The notes: a model not told the origin generated them from the letters alone. Positions 53,691 through 64,000 are shown, counted from the stretch's first letter. The stretch is DNA of 64,000 nt from Brasenia schreberi (GCA_036023115.1 JAYKKT010000064.1:8502501-8566500), one strand, 5' to 3'. Program-made: numbers and translations.

Positions 53691-54230
53691 GTGTTGTTCG
53701 ATGCGTATCGTATCGTGTATCGTTTTGCTTCATGATACGGGTGTATCGTATAGTATCATATTTTAATATTAAAAATATTTTAAAAATATTTTAAAAAAAT
53801 CAAGAAAAATTAGTAAAAATCCAAGAAAAATAAAAATAAATAAGAAAAATAGGAAAAATCTGGTAATTGCAAAGAATTCATATAATGCAAAGTTTAATAC
53901 ATATTGATCATTCACCATTGAACAATTAAAAGAATTTACATATTTTGAAGCAAAAAATGAAATACATTTACATTTACATATTGTGATCAGGATCATCAAC
54001 TAAATAATCTTTATCTTCTCCTTATTTAAGATTCTCACCACCTTCTGCTTCAAAATGAAAATCTTCATCTCCTTGATGATGTTGTTGTGCTCCTTCCAAA
54101 TTAATCCATGCAATGTCTTCTTCGGTTAAGACTGCATTTTCTTCGTTATCTTTCATAATTAACTCCTTTAATATATCAAAATTAATAAATTGCTATCTTT
54201 GTACATATAGTTGGCGCATTTGCTCATTTT
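53691..54230 (-). mobile_element. hAT fragment: opposite terminal repeat and transposase C-terminus
   Basis: Begins CAGTGTTGTTCGATGCGTATCG and stays collinear with 47228-47800, including the acidic transposase C-terminus on the minus strand (54000-54190). It therefore has the other transposon end, directly abutting the preceding fragment. The rest of this copy is missing. Confidence 0.83.
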
Positions 54231-54481
54231 CATATATGAGCAAAACAATGAGTTCCATTTCTTTTATTATTGAGTATATGACACCCCAGTGATGATATTG
54301 TTACTTGATGATATCATCTTTTTCTCTTACTGGATACTAGCTTTTTAACTAATGCTTGAAGTGGTTTGAAAGTGAAGGATGATAGATGGATGTTGTGGGC
54401 TAAAAATCATGTAATCTGATTACTTCTAATCTCACTTCACAGACTGAGTTAAGCCTCACACACATTGATCATGTTCAACTC
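54231..54481. other. unassigned intron sequence
   Basis: No coding or repeat signature recognised. Confidence 0.5.
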
Positions 54482-54830
54482 AATGGATGTCATACAAGAA
54501 AAGACCATATACATAATGAGGTTATTAGAAACAAATTAGGAGTGACATCAATAGAGGATAAAGTGAGAGAATATCATTTAAGATGGTTTGGACATGGAGA
54601 AAGAAGATCAAAAGAATCAATAAGAAGGCTTGAAAAACTAGATTTTGAAAGTATGAAAAGAGGTAGAGGACTACCACAAAAGTGTTGGAAAGAAACAATA
54701 AAGAATAATCTAGCTTATTGTGAGTTAACTGCTAACAGGGTACATGATAGGGCTATGTGAAAACAAAGAATCCTTGTATCTGACTCCTTCTAGTATGAGA
54801 AAAGGCTTAGTTGTTGTTGTTGTTGTTGTT
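54482..54830 (+). mobile_element. RTE-type LINE, 3' fragment
   Basis: Encodes HTRKDHIHNEVIRNKLGV, then KVREYHLRWFGHGERRSKES and KRGRGLPQKCWKETIKNNLA. It ends TAGTATGAGAAAAGGCTTAG and (TTG)n at 54809-54830. Collinear with 34850-35190. Confidence 0.88.
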
Positions 54831-55344
54831 TGCCCATGTGCTTCGAACAACTAGATTTCTAACCGTTAAAAGGATCCCAACAACTGGAATTTCAAGTAGA
54901 ATTCTAGGTGTTGGGAGATGGGTGCTGGGTGCCCACTTCCTCTATAAATATCTGTAATGTGCCTTTTCATGCCTTTTGGCTGATCAATGACGATTCATTT
55001 TGAGTGCATTCAGTTTAGCATTCTTGTGTAAGTGATTTGAGCCTTATCTAAGACATTTTAGTCACTTTTTGTTTCTGATTTCTGTGGATACAAGCATCGA
55101 ACTGTTGCAGTCACTATTGAAGCACTAAGGTGCTGTTTTATTACATACTTCTCACGCCTTTGGCATGTTTAATGAATTATTTTTCTTTGTTTTTCAGTTC
55201 AGATTGAGACTGTGTGAGTGTACTAATCTTTTAGGAAATGTACTCTACAATTTTGCTTGAATCAAGCCTGACTAGCAAACTGTGTCCAGTCACTTATTGA
55301 AGGACTGAGTTTCTGGTCTTTCTTGAAGATGTTGCTGGCCAATC
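54831..55344 (+). repeat. LTR-like fragment related to 42718-46185
   Basis: Shares CATGCCTTYGGCATGTTT, TTTTTCAGTTCAG, TTTTGCTTGAATCAAGCC and TTGTCTTTCTTGGAGA-type blocks with the split LTR at 42718-42878/46027-46185. No primer site or internal region follows. Confidence 0.7.
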
Positions 55345-56454
55345 TTTCACTATATTGGAGAGGCCCAACTTCTGGATGGTTATTACTGAACAAGCTGGCA
55401 TGCATTGGTACATCACATTGAGGAAATGAAAATAAGAGAAATGATACTGTTACAGCTGAAATTATAGGACGGTTTGTTATCAGAATATTGTCCAATCTCT
55501 TTAGAATTATTTATAGCAATAAGGTTTTATACATCCTTCATAAAATGTTACAGATCCATTGCCTTAACAAAATAAATGCAATTAGAAGTGAAAAATTGCT
55601 AGATATTACAGTTAGGATTTACTGTAGAACAACTTAAATATCCTTGCACAAGCATAACAACAGAAAACACTGCTGTAAGGGTGCTTTGTAACTTAAACCT
55701 TTCTGTAGTTAGGCCATTGTTTCCTTTCCTACACAATTATACCATATGAAACAAGCTTGGTTCAAAGGTCAGAAGATTGTTTTTCTGGTGAAGTGTTGTA
55801 CATGTCAGACAACATGATAATGGTGGCTACCACAGTCCACTAATCACAAATCACAAAGAAAGTCACAAACGTGACTATCTTGCTTTCTGACAAGGTATAA
55901 GTATAACACAATAGGAATAATATGTAACTGAATAAACACAGAATGTATCTCATTAACATGCTATATGGCACTAAAGAATTATGTACAAGAGTGTGGAATA
56001 TATAGAAGTCTAGCAGCAGCAACTCCTCCGTTGGAGGCCCTGCTATGCCTGCTGACATGAAAACAGGAAAGAAAAAGGGAAAAAGCAGGAAATGCGCAAA
56101 TGGGAAATTACATTTAACAATCTATTGCAGGAATTATATTAAATCAATTTGATCAAGTTCTTGCTCTTCAACCCTTTCACAAACAGGTCTATCTCAGTTT
56201 CTGCACATCCTGCCTTTAGTCAATAAATTGAATTTAGTGGTGCACCTCAATGATCACAATCTTTCAAGAATCCTGTTGGATTGGTGTATAATTCTGCAAA
56301 ACCGTACAACTGTTCTTTAAAATGTCTAGGACTGATTAGATTTGTGTATTCACCATGTATTTCATGGAAATTATGCCTGTTTGTCCTTTTAGGATCTCTT
56401 CATTCTTCTCTCCTAAAGTACTCAATACCATGAGAATCCTTTTTTGTTCTGAAG
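55345..56454 (+). other. end of 15.0-kb CNGC intron, no feature seen
   Basis: AT-rich intron sequence ending TTTTTTGTTCTGAAG before the exon at 56455. Short open frames here look like chance. Confidence 0.6.
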
Positions 56455-56532
56455 GAGACTGGAAATGCAACTGAGGGGTCGTGATGTGGAACAATGGATG
56501 AGTCACCGGCGCTTGCCAGAGAAACTGAGAAG
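56455..56532 (+). CDS. CNGC20: CNGC19/20-type channel, start of C-linker exon
   Basis: 78 bp; the first base completes the Arg codon split after 41462, and the last two bases start another split Arg. Acceptor CTGAAG, donor GTATGC. Protein RLEMQLRGRDVEQWMSHRRL then PEKLRR. The DVEQWMSHRRLP motif is highly conserved in plant CNGC C-linkers, which couple nucleotide binding to gating. The + strand frame is open; a minus-strand frame over the same bases (56336-56623) is a shadow. Confidence 0.95.
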
Positions 56533-56747
56533 GTATGCTCTGGCCTTTGATATATAGGTGTTCTGGTTTTGATTTATAGATATAATTGAGGACCATTTGC
56601 AACCCACCTTTTGTTTGTTCCAAATCTTAGGTGTGTTTAATAAAATCAGTCTTATAATATGTATAAAATTCCAAGATGTATGTGCAGATGATCTGCTCCT
56701 CCTTTATTGAAATAATTTTGTAGTTTATGAGTGTGATTGTTGTTAAT
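56533..56747 (+). other. CNGC intron sequence
   Basis: Intron start after GTATGC; no feature seen before the LTR at 56748. Confidence 0.6.
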
Positions 56748-58113
56748 TGTAAATATTCGTCGATAGTCGAAGGTTGATGCTTCATGAATCAAGTCCAACA
56801 AGTCGCCAAGAATCAAACGGAATCCAAGTATGGATGCCAAACTCTAAGTATATCAAATAAGAGAGCGGAAGCATACAAAACCAAGTCAAAAGTTGTGCCA
56901 AGACAGCATAATTTATTCATGGTTTGAAGTAGTATTTATAGATTTTACAAGGTGTACATTAGGTGTGAAATAAACAACAAAATGAAGAAGGAAGTGGACT
57001 AGCCGTTGGGCAGGGCTCCCAACGGTAAATGGCCATGCTGGCCCTGACCCTTGTTTCAAACAGGGACTGCACGGGCCCTAATGGCCTGTGCTCCTATTAC
57101 ATTAACACCCCTCCTCAAACTTACGGGGTATACACTGGAAGTTTGTCTAACAAGAATTGAAACCGAGTAGCTAAAAGGGACTTGGCGAAAAAATTTGCTA
57201 ACTACATCTCAGATGTGACATAACATAGTGAAAGCTTCTTGTTCAGACATTCTTCACGAACGAAGTGGCAATCTATCTCGATATGCTTTATCCTATCATG
57301 GAAAGTATTGTTGGAAGCAATGTACATGGCGCTTTTGTTATAACAATACATGATGGCAGGATGTTGCAAAGTAACTCCCATATCTGCTATAATGGTTGTG
57401 ATCCACGAGATCTCCATCGCAACCGTTGTCATGACTTGATATTTAGCTTCAGTGGATGAGAGTGACACTTTCTGTTGCTTTTTGCACTTCCAAGAAATTA
57501 GAGATTCACCTAGAAAAATACAAAAACCAGTCGTAGAGTGTCTATCGTTGACATCTCCACCCCAATCGGCATTTGTATATACAGACAAATCAAAATATGA
57601 TGAAGAAGTTAAGAGAACCCCCTTGTTAGCAGTATTTTTAACATATCTAATAATGCGTAAAACAATACTCATATGAACAGAAGTTGGTGCCTGCGCTGTG
57701 TGGACTGCATGAGAAATATATGGTCTGGTAATAGTAAGATAGGTAAGAGCACCTATGAGTTGTTGATACGGGGTGGGATCAACTAATTTCTTACCGTAAG
57801 TGGATCTTAACTTGGTGCCTAGAACTTCTAGTGTGTCAACGATTTTGGTATCTGTAAGACCATATCTTTCAATGATATCATTGGCAAATGTTGTTTGAGA
57901 CATAAAGTATCCATAATTGTTTTTAGTTATTTCAATGCCTAAGAAGTAATTTAGAAGACCCAAATCTTTCATGTCAAATTCATGATGAAGATTAAGTTTA
58001 ACTTCTATAATTCCTACTTCATCACTCTGTGATGATCATATCATCCACATAAAAAAGTAAGATAACAACCCCTGATTCGATTCTACGACAAACAAGGCAG
58101 TATTAGTATAGCA
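56748..58113 (-). mobile_element. truncated copia element of the 35338-40240 family
   Basis: 3' LTR 56748-57107 (360 bp) matches the LTRs at 35338 and 39875 in reverse orientation. Polypurine tract CCCCTCCTCAAACTT follows, then RNase H and RT on the minus strand. The sequence stops in the RT palm at about 58113. Gag, integrase and the 5' LTR are missing. It is contained in a 1.75-kb CNGC intron. Confidence 0.88.
57202..57972 (-). pseudogene. copia RT-RNase H, 256-codon open frame
   Basis: MKDLGLLNYFLGIEITKNNY, GTKLRSTYGKKLVDPTPYQQ, LIGALTYLTITRPYISHAVH, VYTNADWGGDVNDRHSTTGF, SLSSTEAKYQVMTTVAMEIS, YCYNKSAMYIASNNTFHDRI and HIEIDCHFVREE. The RNase H Glu of S-T-E-A-E is kept (STEAK), but D-N-K reads Y-N-K, which would damage the active site. 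Confidence 0.9.
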
Positions 58114-58287
58114 AGTCCTACTTTTATTTCTTCATTTCTTAGACATTGAGGTTCCTGTTCTTTTCAAATTTCTACCTTCTGATACAGGTAGAGATTATTG
58201 TATTTGACTTGGTCTAAGGTAACAATTCACTTATAAATTATTCCTTTCTTTTTAAAAAAAATTGCTTGTTTTGTTTTTCTTTTGTAG

Positions 58288-58417
58288 GAGAGTAAGGCAA
58301 TCTGAAAGGTTCAACTGGGCAGCAACTCGTGGTGTAAATGAAGAACAACTCATTGTAAATTTACCAGAGGATCTTCAAAGAGAAATACGTCATCATCTTT
58401 TTAAATTTATCAAAAAG
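58288..58417 (+). CDS. CNGC20: CNGC19/20-type channel, C-linker exon
   Basis: 130 bp; the first base completes a split Arg, and the exon ends on a codon boundary. Acceptor TTTGTAG, donor GTAATT. Protein RVRQSERFNWAATRGVNEEQ then LIVNLPEDLQREIRHHLFKF and IKK. RFNWAATRGVNEE and PEDLQRxIRxHLFKFxKK are conserved C-linker helices of CNGC19/20-type channels. Intact. Confidence 0.95.
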
Positions 58418-59100
58418 GTAATTTATGACCTAGCAGAAAAATAAAGATGTAATTTGGTTTAGCTGTCAATATTTTTGAATCTGTTATATTATTTATAATG
58501 CGTTAGATTTTTCTTGGTTCTTGTCTAGGATTGTGCCGCCATTCTACTGAAATGACAATTTGAAAAGAACGTTTTATGTGCAAACCGTTACTGTGCTAAC
58601 ATTTAGCGTTGTGCATATAAAATTATTTATGTATAATTATAATATTCAATCCTCTAGACTGGTTCTGCGCTAGCCCTCCCTATTATGGTAATATTGAAAG
58701 CTAAATGTTAGTCTAGGTTGAACTGAATTATCTTACAGTTGTTGTTGATGACATTTCTTTTTGGGTGCATGATCTTATGTATTATGTGTCATACCCTATA
58801 AATTTTTCATTTGTTTTTCAATCTTAAGATTTCATAATGTATTAAATGTATTCGCTTTTGCTGGAATTTGTGTTAACTTTGTCCTTTTTCATTCACTGAT
58901 CAAAAAAAGCCCAAGCAGCTATTAAGTACTCAGTAAGACTACTGCAAATTGTGTTGCAACTCAAGAAAATGTACCATATTCTTCTCCAGCTTGAAATAAA
59001 GGAAATCTAATTTAGATTTGATGAAACCCATTGATTCAATTGATATGATGTTTGCTATGAATTTACCTTTACTGTTTTCTTGCATTTACATATATTGCAG
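58418..59100 (+). other. 0.68-kb CNGC intron, no element
   Basis: The only intron seen in full without recognisable transposon sequence. It ends ACATATATTGCAG. Confidence 0.75.
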
Positions 59101-59350
59101 GTTAGGATCTTCACATTAATGGATGAGGATATCTTAGATGCATTTTGCGAAAGACTCAAGCAGAAGCTATACATAGAAGAAAGTGAAATTTTACATTATG
59201 GTTGTTCAATTGAAAAGATGTTCTTCATTGTTCGTGGGACACTTGTTAGCACGTGGGAAGAGTCAGGATACAGTATTCCCCTGTCAGAAGGAGATGTTTG
59301 TGGTGAAGAGCTTCTTACATGGTGCCTTGAGCATACCTCAGTGAATAGAG
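59101..59350 (+). CDS. CNGC20: CNGC19/20-type channel, cyclic nucleotide-binding domain exon
   Basis: 250 bp, phase 0 start, leaving one base (G) of the next codon; acceptor ATTGCAG, donor GTAATG. Protein VRIFTLMDEDILDAFCERLK, QKLYIEESEILHYG, EKMFFIVRGTLVSTWEE and LSEGDVCGEELLTWCLEHTS. The F-I-V-R-G strand and the G-D-V-C-G-E-E-L phosphate-binding cassette identify the CNBD. The exon encoding its end and the calmodulin/IQ segment was not found up to base 64000 and must lie beyond. Confidence 0.94.
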
Positions 59351-59834
59351 GTAATGCCACCTGTCTCAAGTGATTCAACTTTTGATTGTTAAACATTGTT
59401 TGATCCTAAACTAATTCTTATACATAGACTTGAAAATGTATATGCAAGAAATCAAGGAGATGACATTTATATGAAAACAATTCATTTGGGACATGTGAGC
59501 TCTTTTTCTTTTGTTATTTTCGATGAGGTAGTAAAAAGATGATAGTGTAGACATACCAACTTATTCTTTTATCCAGTGATTCTGAACAGTTCCTTTTGTT
59601 ATTTCCCTTTAAGTAGTAAAAAGATTATATTCTAGACACTTCTAACATACTCTGCTGCAAAGAAACGTGCTAAGTATGAACTGTACTGGAACATTACGGC
59701 TTGCTTATTCGGTTATACATAAGTTAATTTTGATTCCTCAAACCAACCAAAACCAAGCCTTGTCCTCTGCTACGTGTACTTCGTTACATGGGTTATTATC
59801 TATTGTGGTCCATCTTGTATCATATTAGCATTTA
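59351..59834 (+). other. CNGC intron sequence, no feature seen
   Basis: T-rich intron start after GTAATG; nothing recognised before the LINE at 59835. Confidence 0.6.
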
Positions 59835-60812
59835 ACTACAACAACAACTAAGCCTTTTTCCATACTAGACGGGATCGGCTACATGGATTTTTTGTTTTCA
59901 CGGATCCCTATCATGTGCCATGTTAGCAGTTAACTCACAATAAGCTAGATCATTCTTTATTGTTTCTTTCCAACACTTTTGTTGTCGTCCTCTACCTCTT
60001 TTAATACTTTTAAAATCTAGTTTTTCAAAACTTCTTAGAGGTTCTTCTTTTGATCTTCTTTCTATTTGTTCAAACCATCTTAAACGATATTCTCTCATTT
60101 TATCCTCTATTGGTGTCACTCCTAATTTCTTTTTAATAAACTCATTATGTATCTGGTCTTTTCTTGTATGACCACTCATCCATCTCAACATCTTCATTTC
60201 TGTCACTGACATCTTTTGTACATATTGATGATTAACTGCCCAACACTCTGAACCATAAAACATGGCAGGTCTAATTATTGCTCTATAATATTTACCTTTT
60301 AACTTTAATGGTATCTTCTTATCACAAAGAATACCTAATGCTCCTCTTCATTTTAACCAACCAATATTAATTCTATGTGTAACATCTCCATCAATTCATC
60401 ACTCTGAAAAATTGACCCTATGTATTTAAAACTTTCCTTTCGGTGGATGCAATAGGTGCAATTTTAATTTTTATATCCTGTGAAGTAACCAAATGATCAA
60501 ACTTACATTCTATATATTTTGTCTTTGTTCTACTAAGTCGGAAGCCTTTACTTTCTAATGTTTCTCTCCATAATTCTAATTTTCTATTAACTTTTTCCTT
60601 AGACTCCTCCACTAACACAATGTCATCTGCAAATAACATACACCAAAGTACTTCATCTTGAATATGTTTTGTGAACTCATCAATCACCATTATAAATATG
60701 GACTTAAAGTTGATCCTTGATATAACCCAATATTAACTTCAAACAAGTATGTCATTTCTTCATCAGTCCTCACACATATTTTTGCACCATCGTTGTTAGA
60801 GGTAGAAATCAG
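59835..60812 (-). mobile_element. RTE-type LINE, 5' truncated
   Basis: On the minus strand, RT remnants with [20 protein letters not shown] then [20 protein letters not shown] (60418-60690), followed by FYGSECWAVNHQYVQKMSVT, EMKMLRWMSGHTRKDQIHNE and REYRLRWFEQIERRSKEEPL (59898-60263). The 3' end at 59835 has the CTAGTATGGAAAAAGGC and (GTT)n tail. Frameshifts are few. It breaks off at 60812 within the RT. Confidence 0.9.
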
Positions 60813-60849
60813 GTCCCAAAGTGGACAAGTTTCTTTTCTATAATCCATT

Positions 60850-61079
60850 TTATGTCGCAAGTTTTATCAATAATACTTCTTTAGTAATTGGGGTATATTA
60901 GTCATTCAAGTTAAATTGTGTTTATAAATAAGATATTAGGGTTTAGATTAGGGTATAGAAGAAAGTAGAGAAAGAGGTTGCCGACTGGGGTGTTGCCTTC
61001 TGTGTATCAGGGAGATTGGATGGTATGTCTCCAATATGACAAATCTTGTAAGTATACCATATTTGGTTAATTTATTTCA
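60850..61079 (+). repeat. copia LTR fragment (3' part)
   Basis: Contains GATATTAGGGTTTAGATTAGGG and a CCAATATGACAAATCTTGTAAG stretch similar to the end of the LTR at 16379-16700. It runs directly into the primer site at 61080. The 5' part of the LTR is lost. Confidence 0.7.
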
Positions 61080-61092
61080 TGGTATCAAAGCC
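61080..61092 (+). other. primer binding site (variant)
   Basis: TGGTATCAAAGCC abuts the LTR fragment; one difference from consensus. Confidence 0.8.
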
Positions 61093-61302
61093 TATAAGTG
61101 TAACTGCACAAGGAAATCATGCAGAATTTTTCAAAAATGTCTGCATAAGTAGCACGCTTCTGGATATTCTATCACATAACTGGCCAGTTGAACCTGTTCT
61201 CAAATACTTACAAGGCGACAGCAAGTTGACAACAATGGTAGAGTATCATCGTCTCGTAACATGCTTAGAGATTTAATTTGACACATGGTGTAGTTCCAGG
61301 CA
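61093..61302 (+). other. short unassigned leader-like sequence
   Basis: Open for 65 codons from 61079 but with no recognised protein family. It follows a primer site and ends at a LINE, so it is probably the start of a copia internal region. Confidence 0.4.
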
Positions 61303-63183
61303 ACATCAACTAAGCCTTTTCCCATACTAGACGGGGTCGGCTACATGGATTCTTTGTTTCCAGAGATCCCTATTGTGTGCCATGTTAGCAGTTAACTCCC
61401 AATAAGCTAAATCATTCTTTATTGTTTCTTTCCAATGTGGTAGTCTTCTAGCTCTTTTAATACTTTCCAAATTTAGTTTTCTAACCTTCTTACAGGTTCT
61501 TCTTTTGATCTTCTTTCTATATGTCCAAACCATCTTAAACGATGTTCTCTCATTTTATCCTCCATTGGTGCCACTCCTACTTTGTTTCTAATAACCTGAT
61601 TATGTATACGGTCTTTTCTTATATGACCACTCATCCATCTCAACATCTTCATTTCTGTCACAGATATCTTTTGTACATGTTGATGATTAACCGCCCAACA
61701 TTTAGAACCATAATACATGGTAAGCCTAATTGTTGCTCTATAATATTTACCTTTTAATTTTAATGGTATCTTCTTATCACAAAGAATACCTGATGCTCCT
61801 CTCTATTTTAACCAACCAGCATTAATTCTATGTATAACATCTCCATCAATTCTTCCATCACTCTGAAAAATTGACCCTAGGTATTTAAAACTTTCCTTTT
61901 GGGAGATGCAATGTGTGCCAATTTTAATTTCTATGTCCTCTGAAGTAACCAAATGATTAAACTTACATTCCATATATTTTGTCTTTGTTCTACTAAGTCG
62001 GAGGCCTTTGCTTTCTAATGTTTCTCTCTATAGTTCCAATTTTCTATTAACTTTTTCCTTAGACTCCTCCACTAATACAATGTCATCTTCAAATAACATA
62101 CACCAAGGTACTTCATCTTGAATATGTTTTGTTAACTCATCCATCACCATTATAAATAAGTATGGACTTAAAGTTGATCCTTGATGTAACCCAATATTAA
62201 CTTCAAAGAAGTTTGTCGTTCCTTCATGAGTCCTCACACATGTTTTTGCACCATCATATATGTCTCTTATAAGGTTAATATATGTCAATGAGATACCTCT
62301 TTTTTGCAAAATTCTCCAAAGAACCTCCCTCGGTACCCTATCATAAGCTTTTTCTAGATCAATAAATATCATGTGAACGTCTTTCTTTTTTGTTCTAAAA
62401 TGTTCCATAAGGCGTCTCAAAAGGTGAATCGCTTCAATAGTAGATATGCTTGGCATGAATCCAAATTGGTTCTCTGTTGTATTTGATACTTGTCTTAACC
62501 TACGTTCGATAATTCTTTCCCCATAATTTCATAGTATGACTCATTAACTTGATACCTCGATAATTCGCACAATTTTGATTGTCTCCCTTGTTCTTATATA
62601 TGGGTATAAGTGTACTTGCTCTCCATTCCTCGGGCATCTTTTGGTTTTTCTATATTTCATTAAATAGTCTTGTGAGCCAAGTAATTCCTATTTCTCCTAG
62701 TATTTTCCAAACTTCTATAGGAATATTATTTGGTCCTACCGATTTACCACCCTTCATATGTTTAAGAGCCTTTTTGACTTCATTCTTTTGAATACGTCGG
62801 TAGAAATTGTGGTTTATATACTTTTCTGACTTGGCTAAATCTCCTAAACAAATAATAACATCTTTATTTTCATTAAAAAGATTATAAAAATAGTTTTTCC
62901 ATCTATTTCTTATATCATCATTTGCCACTAGAATTTTTTCATCATCGTCTTTTATGCATCTAACATAATTAAGATCTTTAGTTTTCTTATCTCTAGCCCT
63001 AGCTATCCTAAAAATATCTCTTTCACCCTCTTTTGAGTTGAGTTTTCTATATAAGTCCTCCCAAATCTTAGCTTTTGCTTTACTAACGGCCTTTTTTGCT
63101 TCCTTCTTTGCTTTCTTATAAGCTTCTAAAGTTTCACTAGTTTTCTTTGTTAAAAGGAATGAATCAATATGTATATTTGTCAT
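61303..63183 (-). mobile_element. RTE-type LINE, longest copy, 5' truncated
   Basis: Starts (5') at 63183 and ends (3') at 61303 with CTAGTATGGGAAAAGGCTTAG. It has little or no (TTG)n tail. It covers the region between endonuclease and RT plus the RT itself. The endonuclease is missing. It overlaps in content with 33742-35190 and 59835-60812. Confidence 0.9.
61327..63183 (-). pseudogene. LINE reverse transcriptase
   Basis: 63183-62650: a Lys-rich segment (KKAKKEAKKAVSKAKAKIWE), then ALKHMKGGKSVGPNNIPIEV and [11 protein letters not shown] core 62456-62028: [34 protein letters not shown] and a catalytic motif reading [11 protein letters not shown] where other copies have F-A-D-D. C-terminal part 61718-61327: YGSKCWAVNHQHVQKISVTE and RLRWFGHIERRSKEEPVRRL. 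Stops and shifts separate the three frames. Confidence 0.9.
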
Positions 63184-63190
63184 TTGTGTA

Positions 63191-63519
63191 TGTTTGTAAT
63201 AGTCATTAGATTAGTAGGTCTGTTAGTTTAAGTAATAGATAAGTCAGTTTAATCGTGGGGAACCAAATTGGATCAGATATAGATCCAATTTGGGTACCAT
63301 ACTTAGTTAGTAATTAGTGAGTCTAGCTAAGGGCATTTCAGTCTTTCAAGTTATAAACTTGTATAAAGCATCCCTAATTGTAATTAGGTTTACTAAGCAA
63401 GTGAAATAAAAAAGGAGTGGGCGGCAGCCAGGATTGGGCCGATTCCCAATTTCCTCTGTTTTTCTGTATTGCTTCATTTCATGAATATTTTTTGATTAAC
63501 AGAGTGATTAAATTTATTA
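63191..63519 (+). repeat. copia 5' LTR
   Basis: TGTTTGTAATAG... to AATTTATTA, followed at once by a primer site. U3 holds a perfect 12-bp inverted repeat (CCAAATTGGATC and complement) near 63264-63295. The GAGTGGGCGGCAGCC block is shared with the LTRs at 8129 and 16379. No gag was recognised after it. Confidence 0.85.
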
Positions 63520-63532
63520 TGGTATCAGAGCT
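63520..63532 (+). other. primer binding site
   Basis: TGGTATCAGAGCT, next to the LTR. Confidence 0.88.
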
Positions 63533-64000
63533 CTTTGGTTGAGATTACCGCAAGTTTTTCATGCAATCTAGTGGTTGAGAAAACGCTGTGACAGCCTGCA
63601 ATACAACAGAACACGTGAAGCAATATTAAAGAAAATCCAGGAAGGTTGACTGCCTTATGAACTTTCAAGAACACGTGATAGCTTCCGTATTAATATACTT
63701 TCCATGTCGATGCAATAGATGGTAATATGCGCAGGCCCACGTTCAAGGTAAATATTCCACAACCATAGTCCCTTGGTATCTGAAGGGTGTAGACTGCATA
63801 TAGTTATCAAGGCAGCAACACGCTGGCACTAGGATCAAGTCACCCAATCATTATTTTTCAAAAGGACCACATCACATGTGCCCCTTGTGTCTGACAGCAA
63901 AATAAACATTCAGTTACCTTCTATGGATTCGTTTAAGGAAAACTACCACCTGGAATTGGTTCTTCTGTTTTTATATCAATGGTGAAGTACAGTAGTGGCT
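63533..64000 (+). other. unassigned sequence to window end
   Basis: The first ~60 bases look like a copia leader. The rest has no recognised coding, repeat or exon signal; the missing last CNGC exon was not found here. Confidence 0.5.

Noticed and set aside
61079..61276. A 65-codon protein gene
   Set aside because: It starts inside a retrotransposon primer site and shows no recognisable family.
59351..64000. Last CNGC exon (end of CNBD and IQ motif)
   Set aside because: I searched by eye for the RLxSNRTVRCLTNVEAF-type motif and found none; the exon must lie beyond the window.

Overview
This window is nuclear DNA of a flowering plant. It lies almost wholly inside one protein-coding gene whose introns are packed with transposable elements. 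The gene is on the + strand and encodes a cyclic nucleotide-gated channel of the CNGC19/CNGC20 type. Six of its exons are visible (6661-6909, 26136-26396, 41317-41462, 56455-56532, 58288-58417, 59101-59350). All six have canonical splice sites, compatible phases and no stop codon. They run from S4/S5 through the pore and C-linker into the cyclic nucleotide-binding domain. The upstream exons (N-terminus, S1-S3) and the last exon (end of the CNBD, calmodulin/IQ region) are not in the window, so the gene exceeds 64 kb. Introns of about 19.2, 14.9 and 15.0 kb suggest a lineage with transposon-expanded introns. The species cannot be named from this.

Layout by region. 1-6216: two minus-strand Ty1/copia remnants. 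6661-6909: CNGC exon. 7691-25945: a nest in which a minus-strand copia element (LTR pieces at about 7960-8128 and 17721-17815, body to 23040) is split by a plus-strand copia element (8129-17720), itself split by another copia element (12096-16700, perfect 5-bp target duplication), and again by a small non-autonomous LTR element carrying peroxidase and PPR gene fragments (18341-20594). An internally inverted copia fragment (23041-25740) and a LINE tail follow. 26136-26396: exon. 26985-40930: another minus-strand copia nest holding an internally deleted element (27947-30053), a mosaic element (31013-40696), an RTE-type LINE (33742-35190) and a fairly complete copia element (35338-40240). 41317-41462: pore/S6 exon. 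42718-55344: a copia remnant whose LTR holds a second gene-capturing element (42879-46021, HSP70 and PPR fragments), a copia LTR split by a nearly intact hAT transposon (47228-50534), further hAT pieces and a LINE tail. 56455-59350: three C-terminal exons. 59835-64000: RTE LINE copies and copia LTR pieces in the next intron.

The most unusual content is a family of LTR elements without gag or pol (18341-20594 and 42879-46021). The two members share LTRs and the stretch before the polypurine tract, yet carry different spliced host-gene fragments in sense orientation: peroxidase plus PPR, and HSP70 plus PPR. Also notable are an hAT transposase frame of 770 codons broken by only two nonsense codons, strong hairpins in the U3 regions of several copia families, and an 81-bp tandem repeat inside the second gene-capturing element. 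All calls come from reading the sequence; no database search was possible.
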